Source of the DNA: Mastigamoeba balamuthi
Lineage: Eukaryota > Evosea > Mastigamoebida > Mastigamoebidae
Length of the DNA stretch: 64,000 nucleotides
Assembly (NCBI GenBank): GCA_902651635.1
Contig: CACRSC010001925.1
Coordinates: forward strand, 130,658-194,657
Reading direction: 5' to 3'
Of this stretch, positions 1 through 11,455 are shown piece by piece. How positions within the stretch are numbered: position 1 is the stretch's first letter; every line of letters starts with the position of its first letter. The position numbers and the translations under genes are program-made. The notes under the pieces are model-generated. The model had not been told where the DNA came from, ran no database searches, and saw only the letters and a program-made list of their open reading frames with translations.

Positions 1-357
1 GAAAAAAAGGAACAACAAAATATCCCCGAGAAATGGAAATTTGAATATTTAAATGTTCGAAAAATTGAAAAATGGGCGCGCGATCTCTGACTTGGGTGCG
101 TTCGAGTGGAACCCGTGGGAGGGCTGGTGGACAGAGTGCTGTGCGCACCGCACAGCGGCCTCCGAGAGCGCGCCCGAGAGAGCGAGGGATGGGAGGGACC
201 CGCAGAGACAGCGATGGGTTTTCGGGGGCCGCGGACAGGCAGACAGACCCCCTTTGGCAGCCCAGCACAAGAGAGGAACGCAAAGACTCAATCAACGAGC
301 CGAGGCAATACCCCCAGTGTGGAGACAAGAGCAAAAAGGGCGAGCGAGGCGCACAAC

Positions 358-523
358 GAGTCCTGCCGGCGTCTTCGGGCTCGTGGAGCTGGTGGTACTC
401 GCGGGCGCCGCGCTGCTCGGCGTCTTGCGAGGCGGCGATGCGGGCCATGAGGGCCAAGAGGATCAGCACTCCGGCGGTCGCACGTGCGCCCCCGCCCTTG
501 CTGCTGTTGGTGGTCATGGTCAT
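358..523 (-). CDS. Putative first exon of a small single-pass membrane protein (unresolved)
   Basis: An ATG at 523 on the minus strand opens a frame with strongly G/C-ending codons. It encodes a short polar N-terminus (MTMTTNSSKGGG), a hydrophobic stretch (AGVLILLALMARIAA), then a charged tail (QDAEQRGAREYHQLHEPEDAG). This looks like a signal anchor or one membrane helix near the N-terminus. A possible donor (C|GTTGTG) ends the exon near 358. The frame stays open to the window edge, but the G/C-ending codon pattern is lost after the donor. No family is recognised. Any downstream exons lie outside the window or are too short to identify. Confidence 0.3.
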
Positions 524-1080
524 TGCTTGCTGCTGGTGTTTGGTTCTTGACTGCGTTGCTGCTTGCCAATCTCTTACCAAAATGCCGGGTCCGGATCCGA
601 TGCCAATCCGTTCCCCTACCTCCATGACGTGTCTGGATATTGCCCTACCGACCAAAAATAGCGCGAGATTCGCCACGCAGCGATCCGAGCAGGATCTGCG
701 AGCCTGGAGTGGGCATCGGTGTATGGAAACACAAACGCTGAAGGGAAAACACACTGAAATAACGCTGTAGCGTGAGAAGGTGTGTTCTTTCCATACACGT
801 ATCTGCCACGCCCTGGGTGCTGGTCGACTAGACAGAGCGTAGATACACTCCCGAGTCCGGATCGGTTGCACGGTGGCACTCTCACCCCTGCCACTGCTGT
901 CAGCACAGCTCTCTGCCAGCGTTCAAAAAGGGCACGCAAACACCTTCGTTACATTACTCACTGTGGTGTAGGCAACGGCACAGTCGTAATGAGTCAACGT
1001 GTGTGCAGTTTGACGGGCAGTTAGAACTGTTTCGGTGTCCATCGCACGGATGCTTGCTGCTGCATGCTCCGGCGCTCGCC
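524..1080. other. Intergenic, no gene seen
   Basis: The interval lies between the methionine synthase stop and the putative exon at 358-523, both on the minus strand. Short frames on both strands lack G/C-ending codon bias, recognisable motifs and consistent splice signals. It presumably holds the 3' end of metH and the promoter of the upstream minus-strand exon. Confidence 0.5.
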
Positions 1081-4000
1081 TCAATGCGAGAGAACCGACG
1101 CCAGCTCTTTGGAGACCTGCTCGACGCTCAGGCCCTGGCGGGCGGCGTAGCTCTCCAGCTGGTCTTGCCCGATGCGCCCGATGGCGAAGTACTTCGCGTG
1201 CGGCGCCGCAAACTCGATGCCGCTCACACTGGTCACAGGGCGCATGACGTGCGAGTCGGTGAGCTCGATCCCCGCCCTCGCCTTGGGCTGCGTAGAGCGA
1301 AAGTTGCGTTAGACTTCAAGTGGGGGGCAGCGGGGGAAGGGCAGCGCGGCGGCGCACGTCGATGAGCTTCCAGAGGGTCTGCTTGAGGCTGTGGTCGGGC
1401 ATCGAGGGGTACCCGATGGCATGGCGGATCCTGTCCGCTGCGGGGGTGTCGATCGTCTGCCCCGCGATAATCTGGCGCACGTCCTCCTGCGCGCACTCTG
1501 CGAACGCCTCGGCCTACCGATCACATTCCACTTAGGTTCAGTGGGGAAAGTGCGCGCGCAACAGCGCGTGGGTAGGCCTGCTTGGGGGAGGACGCACGAG
1601 GCGCATCGCGAGGGCCTCGATCATGATCTGCTGGTCCACCTTGCCCTCGGCCTTGTACTGCGCGACCATGCCCTCCAGGCCGATGCCAGAGGTCAGGGCC
1701 CACAGCGCTGCGCCACTCGCACGTAAGTCGTCGGGAATACACGTCATGTGCTGACAGGGCACGTACCGACGTAGTCCCTGGTGCCCTTGGGCGCCACAAA
1801 GTCGCTGGCCGAGTAGTTGGGCTCGGCGTTGGGCTTGTCGATCTGCTGCCTCAGGAACGGCAGCGTGCACAGCACCTTCTCGCGCGTGTCGTCCTCGTAG
1901 AGCTGCGCAAGACCCGTCAGGTAAAGCAGCAGGGCAAGGGCTTCAGAAGGGGGCACAGACCTCGACGTCCTCGTTAATGCTGTTGGCGGGGAAGATGCCG
2001 ACGACGCCGCGGGCAGTGAGCTGCTTCTTCTCGACTATCTCCTTGAGCATCTGCTGCGCCTCGGAGAACAGGCCCTTGGCGACCTTGCCCACCGCCTCGT
2101 CTTCGAAGATCCTCGGGTACATACGCGTCTGCAGCGCACGCGCACACCCACAAGCCGCGCCGGAGTGTCAATTACGTGCCAACGCGCCATAGGACTGCCC
2201 TGCACCTTGCCCGAGCCCAGGACGCGGTAGAGCGCGAAGAACGAGTTCCAGTCGATGCGGCTGATGAGGCGGTCCATGGGGTAGTCGTCGAAGACGGTCA
2301 CGCCGAGCTTGGACGGCACCGGGGCCGCGTACTGGGCCCACGCGTACTTGGGCGCACGCTTCCTGGCCTCCGCGAGCGACAGCAGACGCAGGTTCTTGTT
2401 GGTCGCGTAGTAGTGCTCGCGCGTCTCCTCCTGACCCTTGCGGTACTCGCGCACGTAGTCTTCGCGCGTCTCGGGGTCCAGCAGCATCAAGCACTGCGCG
2501 CGCACACACGCACACATGTGTCAGAGAAGGGCTGGCGCCGAGGGCGTGGAATCGGTGACGCGCGATGACGACGATGCGGGAGGCGTCGGAGGTGTGGATG
2601 ACGGGGCCGCTGTAGAGAGGGGCGAGCTTGAGGGCGGTGTGGAGGTGCGACGTCGTGGCGCCGCCGACGAGCACGGGGATGGTGATGCGGCGGCGCTCGA
2701 GCTCGCGCAGGAAGATGGCCATCTCGTCGAGCGAGGGCGTGATGAGGCCCGAGACGCCCACGAGCTCCGCGTGCTCGCGCTCGATGGCGTCGGCGATGGT
2801 CTCGGCGGGGCACATGGTCCCGATGTCGACCACATCGATGCCGTTGCAGCTCAGCGCGATGCCGCAGATGTTCTTGCCGATGTCGTGCACGTCCCCCTGT
2901 TCGGTTCGAGTGTTTGCCAATTAGTTGTGTTACGAACGGGGCACTTTGAGATAGGCATGGCATTAGACACAGCGGAGGTGCGCATTACACGTGTATCATT
3001 CATCGATCCGCCTGCCCTTATCATGGCACTGCATTGCCGTCCTGACAAGCACGCTGAAAAGCAAAAAAGAGCGCAGAAAAATGAAGCAACGCGCTAAAGT
3101 AAAGGGCCACCCATTCGCAGCGCTGCACACGCCAAAAGACTGCTTTGGGCGAATGCAGCATTGCATCCCTCCCTTGGTTACCTTGACAGTGGCAAAGACC
3201 ATCTTGCCGCGGGACGACGACTGGCCAGAGCTGTTCTTGAGGAGCGGGCTCAGCACGTTGACGGCCTCGCGCATGACCCTGGCGGCCTTGAGCACCTGCG
3301 GCAGGAACATCTTGCCCGCCCCAAACTGCTCGCCGACCTCGGTCATCCCCGCCATCAGCGGGCCCTCGATTAGAGACAGCGCCGTGCGACCCTCCTTGAG
3401 CGTCTCCTCGATGTCGCCCGCCAGCCCGTCGATGTTCCCTTCTATGACGCGCGCCCGCAGGCGCTCCACCGGCGGCAGCGATGCCAGCGCCGACACATGG
3501 GCGACAGGGCGAGCGGCCTGCGTCGTTGCCGACGCGTTAGCAGTTCTGCCCTCGGCTCTGCGGCGGTTCTGGGTGGGGGTAGAGGGAGCGTACCTTGCCG
3601 TCGGGAGTGGGCATGGTCCTGGCGTACTCGATGAGGCGGTCAGAGGCCTCCTCGTCGACGTTGAGGATGGCCTCCTCGACGTGCTTGCGCAGCTCCTGGG
3701 GGATCTGGTCGTAGACCAGCAGGCGCGCGGCGTTGACGAGCGCCATCTCCATGCCCGCCTTGATCGTGTGGTACTGCGTTGTCGTTCGGATGCGTAGGTG
3801 AGAGCTTCAGCCACCGACCATGGGAAAGGCAGGAGAGAGAGCCAGCGGACCAGGAAGACAGAGTGCATGGCCTGGCGCAGGTACGCGTTGGAGCGGAAGG
3901 CAAACGAGAGGTTCGAGACGCCTCCGGAGATCTGCGGGGAGCACAGCGTCGCTGAGACAACAACGCACGGCGCGGGAGAAGGCGTGGATGGAGAGGGAAA

Positions 4001-6562
4001 GCTGATCGAACGTGGGTGAGGGGCATCGTCTCCTTGATGATCCTCGTGGCCTCGATGAAGTTCATGGCGTAGGTGTTGTGCTCGTCTATCGCGAAATCAG
4101 TGCGAGGGGGCCATATAGACAGGGTGGAGGCCAAGCGTACGCATGCCACTGCAGATCATCAGCACGTTGAGGTCGAAGATGATGTCCTGCGGCGGCACGC
4201 CGGCCTTGGTCACCAGCAGGTTGTAGGCGCGCGTGCACACCCTCACCTTGTGCTCCACGGTGACCGCCTGCCCCTCCTCGTCAAACTGCACGGCAGCACA
4301 ACGCAGGCAAAGTGAGTTTCTAGAATTTCGAATTGAATGTAATTCCCAAAGAGGGGGAATTGGGACTAACAGCCATGACGATGACGGCAGCGCCGTAGCG
4401 GCGGCAGAGCTTGGCGGACTTGAGGAACTTCTCCTCGCCCTCCTTGAGGCTGATGCTGTTGACGACGCACTTGCCCTGGGCGCACGAGAGCCCGGCCTTG
4501 ATGACGTCGAGCTTGGACGAGTCGATCACGAGGGGCACCTTGGCGATGTAGGGGTCGCTGCCCAGGAAGTTGAGGAACTTGGTGATGCTGTCGGCGGCGT
4601 CGATCATGCTGTCGTCCATGTTGACGTCGAGCATCTGCGCGCCGGCGTCGACCTGCGCGCGCGCGATCGAGACGGCCTCCTCGAACTTGCCGTCCTTGAT
4701 CTTGTTGAGGAACATGCGCGAGCCCGCGACGTTGCACTGCTCGCCGATGTTCACAAAGTTCCTCGTCGACGAGATGATCGTGTGCTCCAGCCCCGACACG
4801 CGCAGCAGGTGGTCGTCCTGCGGTGCGTCCGCCGCCGTCCCCGCAGTCATGTCAGAACGGGGAAATGCCTGCGTTGAGTCATCGCCGACGTGCCTCCGGG
4901 ATGACGCGCGGGGCAACGCCCGCGACGGCCTTGGCGATGGCGGCGATGTGGTCCTTGCGCGTGCCGCAGCAGCCTCCGACGACGTTGATGAAGCCCTCGC
5001 GGGCCAGCTGCCCGATGGCCTCCGCCATCTCCGCGGGGGTGTCGGGGTACAGCCCCATCTCGTTGGGGATCCCGGCGTTGGGGTAGATGGCCAGGTGGCA
5101 CGTCACCAGCGGCGACAGCGACCTGACGAACTTGGCCATCTCCACGACCCCCAGCGAGCAGTTGAACCCGAAGCTGCGAGGCCGAGCACCGCGTGAGACT
5201 CGCGGACGGGGCCCCGGCAGGAGCCGCACCAGAGCGGCTTGCAGTGGCTGACGCTGACCCAGAAGGCCTCGGCCGTCTGGCCCGAGAGCGTCCGGGCGCT
5301 CTTGTCCGACATGGTCACGGAGATCCAGATGGGCAGGCGGCGGCCCACCTCCTCGAAGACGTCGTGGATGGCGGCGATGGCCGCCTTGCAGTTGATCGTG
5401 TCGAAGATGGTCTCGATCAGCATGATGTCCACGCCGCCCTCCACGAGCCCCCTCGCCTGCTCCGTGTACACCTCCACCAGGTCGTCAAACGCTGGTGTTG
5501 CGATCGGTGAATTGAATTGAATTGGGGGGCCGAGTCCTTTGAATTGCGCCCGTGCGCGTTTTGCTCCGCCTGGCAGCGGGTTCTGCCAGTTCTGACTGTG
5601 TGGGCGTGCTACGCACTGATGGGGCGGGCCTCGGGGTGGTTGACGTCAGTTGACGTGGATGCGGATTTGTTCGTCGGGCCCATCGAGCCGGCGACGAACC
5701 GCCTGCGGTGCTGCGGGTCCGCCTCCTGCGCCCTCGTGGCCTCCTCCCTCGCGATCCTGGCGCCCGCCGCGTTGAGGTCGTGCACCAGCCTCTCGAGGCC
5801 GTAGTCCGCCTGCGAGATCCTGTTGTCCCCGTGTTTGCCGCGTGAGTCACGCCGTCAGAATGGACCCGTTGACTGAGCAAACGCGAAAGCAGAAATTCAG
5901 CCCCCAAGATGTCGATCAGCGCCCATTTGCGCTCCAAGCGTTGGCGGCGGCCCACGCGCACCTGTTGGAGCAGAAGGTGTTCGTCTCGATGATGTCCGCG
6001 CCGTTGTCCAGGTACCCCTGTCGTGCGACGGTGAGAACACACAGAGAAAGGGCACCAAACAACCCAAGGCAACAAACAGCAACCACAGGCGGCAGAGACG
6101 ACTGCAAGCCGGGCAGCACCAAGGAGCGGAGGGATGCGTGCCTTGTGGAGGGCGCGGATGGCGTCGGGCTTGGTGATGTTGAGCAGGTCGTTGTTGCCCT
6201 TGAGCGGGCACGGGTGGCTCGCCAGGTCCCCAGCTGCTCGCTCGCACACACAACCGCAGATCAGTCGATCAGTCCGTCAGTCAGTCGCCCCACTGTTGTC
6301 GTCAGGCCTGCAGACCGTCCCACGCTCGATTTCGCCCCGCTGGCACGGGGGTGGGGGACCAGCGGCTACTGGGGCGTGTGGCGCTGCGGCTGTGCGTGCG
6401 CGCGCGCGTGGGGGGGAGGCGAGAGAGCTCACCGCGGTAGTCGTCCTCGACGAGGCCCAGCGACTGGAAGAAAGTCCCGGCGCCGCCGTCGAAAACGGCG
6501 ATGCGCGTGCGCATCAGCTCGCGGAGCTCGGCCTCGACGGGTGAAGCGGGTAGGAGGGCCAT
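1081..6562 (-). CDS. metH: Cobalamin-dependent methionine synthase
   Basis: Transfers the methyl group of 5-methyltetrahydrofolate to homocysteine through cobalamin, in the cytosolic methionine cycle. All modules of the family (MTR/MetH) are present over about 1,227 residues: homocysteine-binding barrel with the zinc-site GGCCGT and FGFNCSLG; folate-binding barrel ([24 protein letters not shown]); cobalamin cap and Rossmann domain with the B12 signature DVHDIGKN; and the C-terminal reactivation domain ([13 protein letters not shown], ending ASVLSH). Exons: 6433-6562, 6142-6233, 5962-6017, 5617-5819, 5230-5491, 4894-5173, 4371-4817, 4141-4285, 4012-4085, 3851-3931, 3594-3773, 3182-3517, about 2564-2896, 2206-2493, 1961-2128, 1767-1902, 1598-1707, 1358-1513, 1081-1287. 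Introns 2 and 6 need GC donors. The exon 13 donor is ambiguous. Confidence 0.93.
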
Positions 6563-6854
6563 GGATACGGCTGTGGCAGGCGTGTCTGCGGAGAAGACCC
6601 CAGAGGAGCTCTTTCTGCACTCTTTCCTCACAGAAGAGAGAAGACGCGGAGCGGAAATCAGCCGAGCTCGATATCCAGAGAATCTCCGTCAACAACTGAC
6701 CCGAAACTGCCGTGGCCGCTGCTATCCACCCTCCCAGCACCCCCGGCCTGCCCGTCACCAGGACCGCCGCCTGCTCTTCCCGTGTCCCGGTGTCCCGCTC
6801 CGAGCAATCCGTAGATATTTTGGGCTCTGCTATCCGCGTTTGCTGCGGCGATCG
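6563..6854. promoter_or_regulatory. Divergent promoter interval between metH and the SKP1-like/LRR gene
   Basis: The 292 nt separate two divergent start codons and must hold both 5' ends. Base composition drops relative to the flanking exons. No TATA box or other element is confidently recognised. The plus-strand frame stays open upstream of 6855 but loses the G/C-ending codon bias, so it is treated as non-coding. Confidence 0.4.
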
Positions 6855-9226
6855 ATGGACGACGCGGTTGAGCTGCCCGACGTGAGCGGCGAGGCGCTCG
6901 AGGCCTGCCTGCGCGCGATATCCGCTGGCACGGGCCCCGCGGCCGCGAATCGCGTGCGGGAGCTGTGCTCCGAGGTCCCCGACGAGCGCCTCTGCGACCT
7001 CGTCCACTGCGCGTCGTTCCTCGACGTCACCGCGCTGGCCACCTGCGCCGCCACGCGTGTCGCGCGGCTGCTGCACCGCGCCGAGGTCTCCGACTTCGCC
7101 CCGGACACCGCCGCGCTGGTCGTCGACTGCGCGACGGCCTCGGACCTGCGCGCCGTGCCGCTGGGCACTCTGGACGCGCTGCTCGAGCGCTGCCCCGACG
7201 AGACCTGGCACGCGGCCTGCCTCCGCAGGTGGCGGCCCGCCAGGGCCCTCGAGAGGGCCGCGCGGCCCCCCGAGTCCTGGCGCGCAGAGTACGCGCGCCG
7301 CGACGCGCAGGCCCGCGTGGAGGCGTTCGAGTGCACGCACGCACACGGCCGGGTAGCCCACCACTGCCACTGCCCCTGTCCGCCTGAGCTCACCGCACCG
7401 CTCGCCCGCCAGCGCAGTCCGCACGCGCCGCGTCGACGGACGCTGCGGCGCCGGCAGAGGCCGTGCGGCACCTCAGGAGCCTGCGGGTGCTGCGCGTCGA
7501 CCTGGCGGCGGCGGTGCTGCCGAGGTGCTCGGGCTCGCTGACGGCGCTCGACATGTCGTCGATCGACGACCCCGCGGCGGCGGCGCCGCTCATCGCGGGG
7601 CTCGCGTCGCTCGAGCGCCTGTGCTTCAAGGGCTCCCGCCTGCGCGAGATGGGCCTGAGGGCGGTCGTCGAGGCGCTGCTCGGGTCCCGCGCGCCGCTGC
7701 GGAGCCTCAACGTGACCGACTGCGCGCTCGGCGTCGACTCGGGCAAAGAGCTCGGGCTGCTCGCTCGCTCCTGCGCGACCCTGACGTGGCTCAACGCCTC
7801 GAGGAACAGGCTGCTCGATAGCGGCGCGCTGATCCTCGCGAGGGCGCTGCCCGGCGCCTCTCGCGTGCGCTGGCTGTCGCTGCGCGAGTGCAAGATCACT
7901 CCCGAGGGTCTGCTCGCCGTGTGCGACACGCTGTGCGGCGGGGGGCAGGGCATCGCCCTGCGGCACCTCTACCTCGGCGGCAACTGCAACGCCGTCGACG
8001 CGGCGCTGCCCGTCGTCTGCAGGGCCGCCGCCGCCGGCATCGAGCTAGTCGAGATGTCGGGGATGGAGACGTCGACCACGAACCCCGGCATGTCGTACAG
8101 GCGCCTCGACTCGTGCGACATCCGCAGGGAGACGGTGCTCGAGTGCGCGTCCAGCGCCCAGCGCGGCCTGTCGCCGCGGTGGCTGTGCCTCGACGACCTC
8201 CCGTTGTCGCAGGACACCGCAAGGGCTCTTGCGCCAGCGGCCCCGTTCTTCGTCTCCCTGTCGCTGTCGCGCTGCAAGCTCACAGACGCCGCGTCAGCGG
8301 ACATCGTGCGTGCAGTCGCGCAGGCTGGCCAGAGCGCGTCGCTGGCAGAGCTCGATCTATGCGGCAACGTTAACGTCGCCGAGCACACTGTTGGCGCGTT
8401 GGCCGAGTGCCTCGCGTCCGACAACTGCTCGCTGACCGCACTGGACATTGGAGAGACGTCGGTGCTCGACAGCGCCCGCGGCATTGATCTGCTCGCTGCG
8501 ATCGGGGCCAACAGATCGCTTGTGAGCCTCAGGGCTGCGGGGTGCCGCCTCCTGGGCCGCCTCGAGACCCCGCTGCTCGACACCCTCGCGAGGTCCGAGA
8601 CGCTCACCGAGGCCGACATCTCGTGGGTCGACCTCAAGCTTCCCAAGAGCTTCGCCGGCGTCCAGAGGCCAAACCCCGTCATGTGGAGGCTCGACATGTC
8701 CGGCTGCCTGCAGGACATCGGCACAACCCACGCACAGCACTCGAGGGTTGACAACGCCGTGTCGTTCCTCGAGGGCTTCCCCTGTCTCTCCCGCGTGTCG
8801 CTGTTCACGTCCACCTCGTCTGTCTCGTTCGGGAGCTACGCGTACGAGGCCTTTCTGCGGTGGGGAGCTCAGAGGACGCTGGACCTACTGTACCTCCGTG
8901 CGCCCGACGCGGCGCTTGTCGACACTACCGTCGCGGTCCTCTCGTCCTCGCCTGGCCCTCTCCGCCTCGCCGTAGTCGGTCCGATGCCGTTCCTGCAGCA
9001 TCTTGCTCGCAAGGCCGAGGAGATAGCGTCTGTGGAGGGGTCGGGCGTCGAGGAGCTGGCGCTGGCGGGGTGGTTCTCGTCTGTCGACCCCAAGACGAGG
9101 GTCTCGATCCAGATGAAGAACGCGTCCTCGATCGCGACCACGGTCACGGACCAGGGCGAGATGCCTGAGGGCTGGCCTCTGTGGTTTCCGTGGCTCCTGG
9201 AGCCCTTCCCAACCACGTCCTGTTGA
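6855..9226 (+). CDS. SKP1-like / F-box-like / leucine-rich-repeat fusion protein
   Basis: Two exons (6855-7352, 7418-9226), about 768 residues. Residues ~5-85 resemble the C-terminal half of SKP1/elongin C: VELPDVSGEALEACL, then a helix close to SKP1's ANYL-(D/N)IKGLLD segment (ASFLDVTALATCAATRVARL). Residues ~100-160 resemble the elongin-A-type F-box: LLERCPDETWHAACLRRW followed by PPESWRAEY. The rest is an RNI-type leucine-rich solenoid with many LxxLxLxxC/N units (LTALDMSSID, LTWLNASRN, LAELDLCGN). The inferred role is a substrate receptor of a cullin-RING ubiquitin ligase. The N-terminal beta-sheet of a complete POZ fold is not visible. The F-box and SKP1 calls rest on eye alignment; the LRR call is firm. 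Confidence 0.7.
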
Positions 9227-9313
9227 TTTGTCTGCTGGACGGCCGCTCTCGGCCTCGCCTCTTCGTGTTGGGCTGCGTTCAGTTGTGTATCGGTCTGCGA
9301 GCCTGCAGTCGCG

Positions 9314-10976
9314 ATGGCGTCGCTGTTTCAAACCGACACAGAGAGGCTCACGAGGAGGTGCGGCGTGCTGTGCCCCGTCCAGGCACTGGGGAGCGTCGGC
9401 AAGAGCGCGCACTCGTTCGTCGACTGGCTGACGTCCGCGGGTCAGAGCGTCTGGGTGCTGCTCCCCACGAACCCGCCGTCCGGGGAGGTCTACTCGCCCT
9501 ACAGCTCCCGGAGCGCGTTTGCTGGCGACACTTCGCTGGTCGACGTCCCGCTGGCCCGCGAGATGCTGTCCTCGATGGGCGTCGAGGCCGCAGGCTCGCC
9601 CACCGAAGTCCCGTCCCTGTGGGCGGCGGTTGTCTCGGGAGCTACCCACGACCTCCCCGCCGCCCTTTCGGGCCTCGTCCGCTCGTTCGTCCTCGAGAAC
9701 TACTACTGGCTGCCCCTCTTCGCCGAGTTCGAGGCGCGCAGGTCGCTCTGGGGCACCGACAAGTGGTGGGAGTGGCCCGAGCCCACCGAGAGCGACGCTT
9801 CGTCGCTCGAGCGCGGTAGGTCGCTGGCGGTCTTCGGCCAGTGGCTGTTCTTCGAGCAGTGGGACAGCCTGAGGGAGCACGCTGCACGCTCCGGGGTCGC
9901 GCTCATTGCCGACATGCCCTTCTACGTCGGCCTCGAGAGCGCCGAGGTGTGGGGGAGGAGGGAGCTGTTCCAGGTCAAGGGAGGGCAGCCCAAGGAGCCC
10001 CCAACGCTCCTGCGCATCTCCGGGGCTCCCTCGGACGGGCCGTTCCCGGGCCAGCACTGGGGGATGCCCCTGTACGACTGGCACTACATCAAGGAACGCG
10101 ACAACTTCAAGTGCGCACATCTCGGGGCTGCTGCGATCATTTCCTATGCGGGTCTCACCTTGCCAACAGCTGGTGGATAAAGAGGTTCCAGCACCTGCTC
10201 AGGACGGCAGACGTCGTGAGGCTCGACCACTTCTGCGGGATGAGCAGGTACTGGACGATTCCTGTCGGGCGCTCCGTAGACGAGGGCAGCTGGGAGAGGG
10301 CGTACGGGGGTGCGCTGTTCGATTCTCTGAGGTTCCATCTGGGAATGCCGCTCCCGATCGTTCCCGAGGACAGGGGCGTGATCGACAGCGAGATGCTGTG
10401 CGCTCGCTTCACGACCTGTGATTTCTCACGTTCTGTATAGGAAGATAAGGGAGGACAACGGGCTCATGTCGATGGCAGTGTTTGTCAGCTGCCTGGACTG
10501 CCCCAGTGACCTGCCCGCGCGCTACACTCCCAGGACCTTCGCAATGACCGGTGAGACACAGGGCATGCACCCCCTCTGCATTGCCTCAATGAGTGCCTCG
10601 CTCAGGAACGCACGACATGCCCACCGTGTGCGAGTGGGTTGCGGGGCTCAACAAGGAGCAGAGGGAGAAGCTCCGGGTGCTCTTCGGCACGGGCCAGCGG
10701 GACCCCACCGTCTGGGAGGCCGTGGCGATGGTCATGCGCTCGCAGGCGTCGGTGGTCGTTGTGCAGCTGCAGGACGTGCTCGAGCTGGGGTTCTGCGGCC
10801 GCTACAACGTCCCGGGGACAGCGGCCGAGGGCACCAAGGCGGCGTGCACGTGCTCTAAGTGTGCTGGCGCCGCGTTTGCGCAGCACAACTGGACCTGGCG
10901 AGTTGGGGACGGGGACCTGAGCCCCTCGCTCGCTACTCGCTTGCGTGCGATGGCTCGGTGGACAGGGAGGAGGTAG
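9314..10976 (+). CDS. malQ: 4-alpha-glucanotransferase (GH77, amylomaltase / D-enzyme type)
   Basis: Transfers maltodextrin segments between alpha-1,4-glucans in cytosolic starch or glycogen metabolism. Four exons: 9314-10110, 10170-10397, 10441-10550, 10606-10976; about 501 residues, normal for the DPE1/MalQ group. GH77 landmarks appear in order: SPYSSRSAFAGDTSLVD near the N-terminus; the nucleophile motif VRLDHFCG; the acid/base motif PEDRGVI; TGTHDMPT around the transition-state-stabilising Asp; and a terminal NWTWR. Intron 2 is only 43 nt. The gene begins 87 nt after the LRR gene's stop, on the same strand. Confidence 0.93.
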
Positions 10977-11455
10977 TCCACGGACTGTTTCTGGAGGGTG
11001 ACTAAGAACTGGAAGCAGCTGCGATTGCCGCATTACGAATGTCTGTTTTGCTCTTTGACCTGCTGCTGGTCGCTGCGCCTTCGATTAACTACACGCGGGC
11101 ACCAGTGTTGCACCGAGAGGTCGAGCGCATTCTCTCAGTGGAAACCATGTGCTTAAGCAGAAGCGAGCTCGCCCAGCAGGCGTCATCGCGAGACTGTCAG
11201 GACAAACCCGACAGCGCGATACCAGTACGGTAAAACTGTCTTTGTTTCTGATCGAGACCGATGATGGCTCGGCGCCCAAGAGGTGCACCATCTTCAGTTG
11301 TAGTGCTTTTCTCGAATGCTGCACCTCAGAGACTCGCCATCCATGACGTATCTTAATCCGCACCTTCATGCGTCCAATGTCCGAGCCAGAAATAGCCACA
11401 ATAGAAAGACCTTCGGCGTTGTGCTATTTACTAGAAACCCTTCTGTCATCACTCC
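10977..11455. other. Intergenic, no gene seen
   Basis: It lies between the glucanotransferase stop and the LamG-like gene. It is less GC-rich than the exons and has no frame with coding-like codon use. It presumably contains the promoter of the secreted LamG-like gene. Confidence 0.5.

Noticed and set aside
6501-7541. Extension of the SKP1-like gene upstream of 6855
   Set aside because: The frame stays open but loses the G/C-ending codon bias and overlaps metH exon 1 on the other strand. The ATG at 6855 starts directly before the SKP1-like segment.
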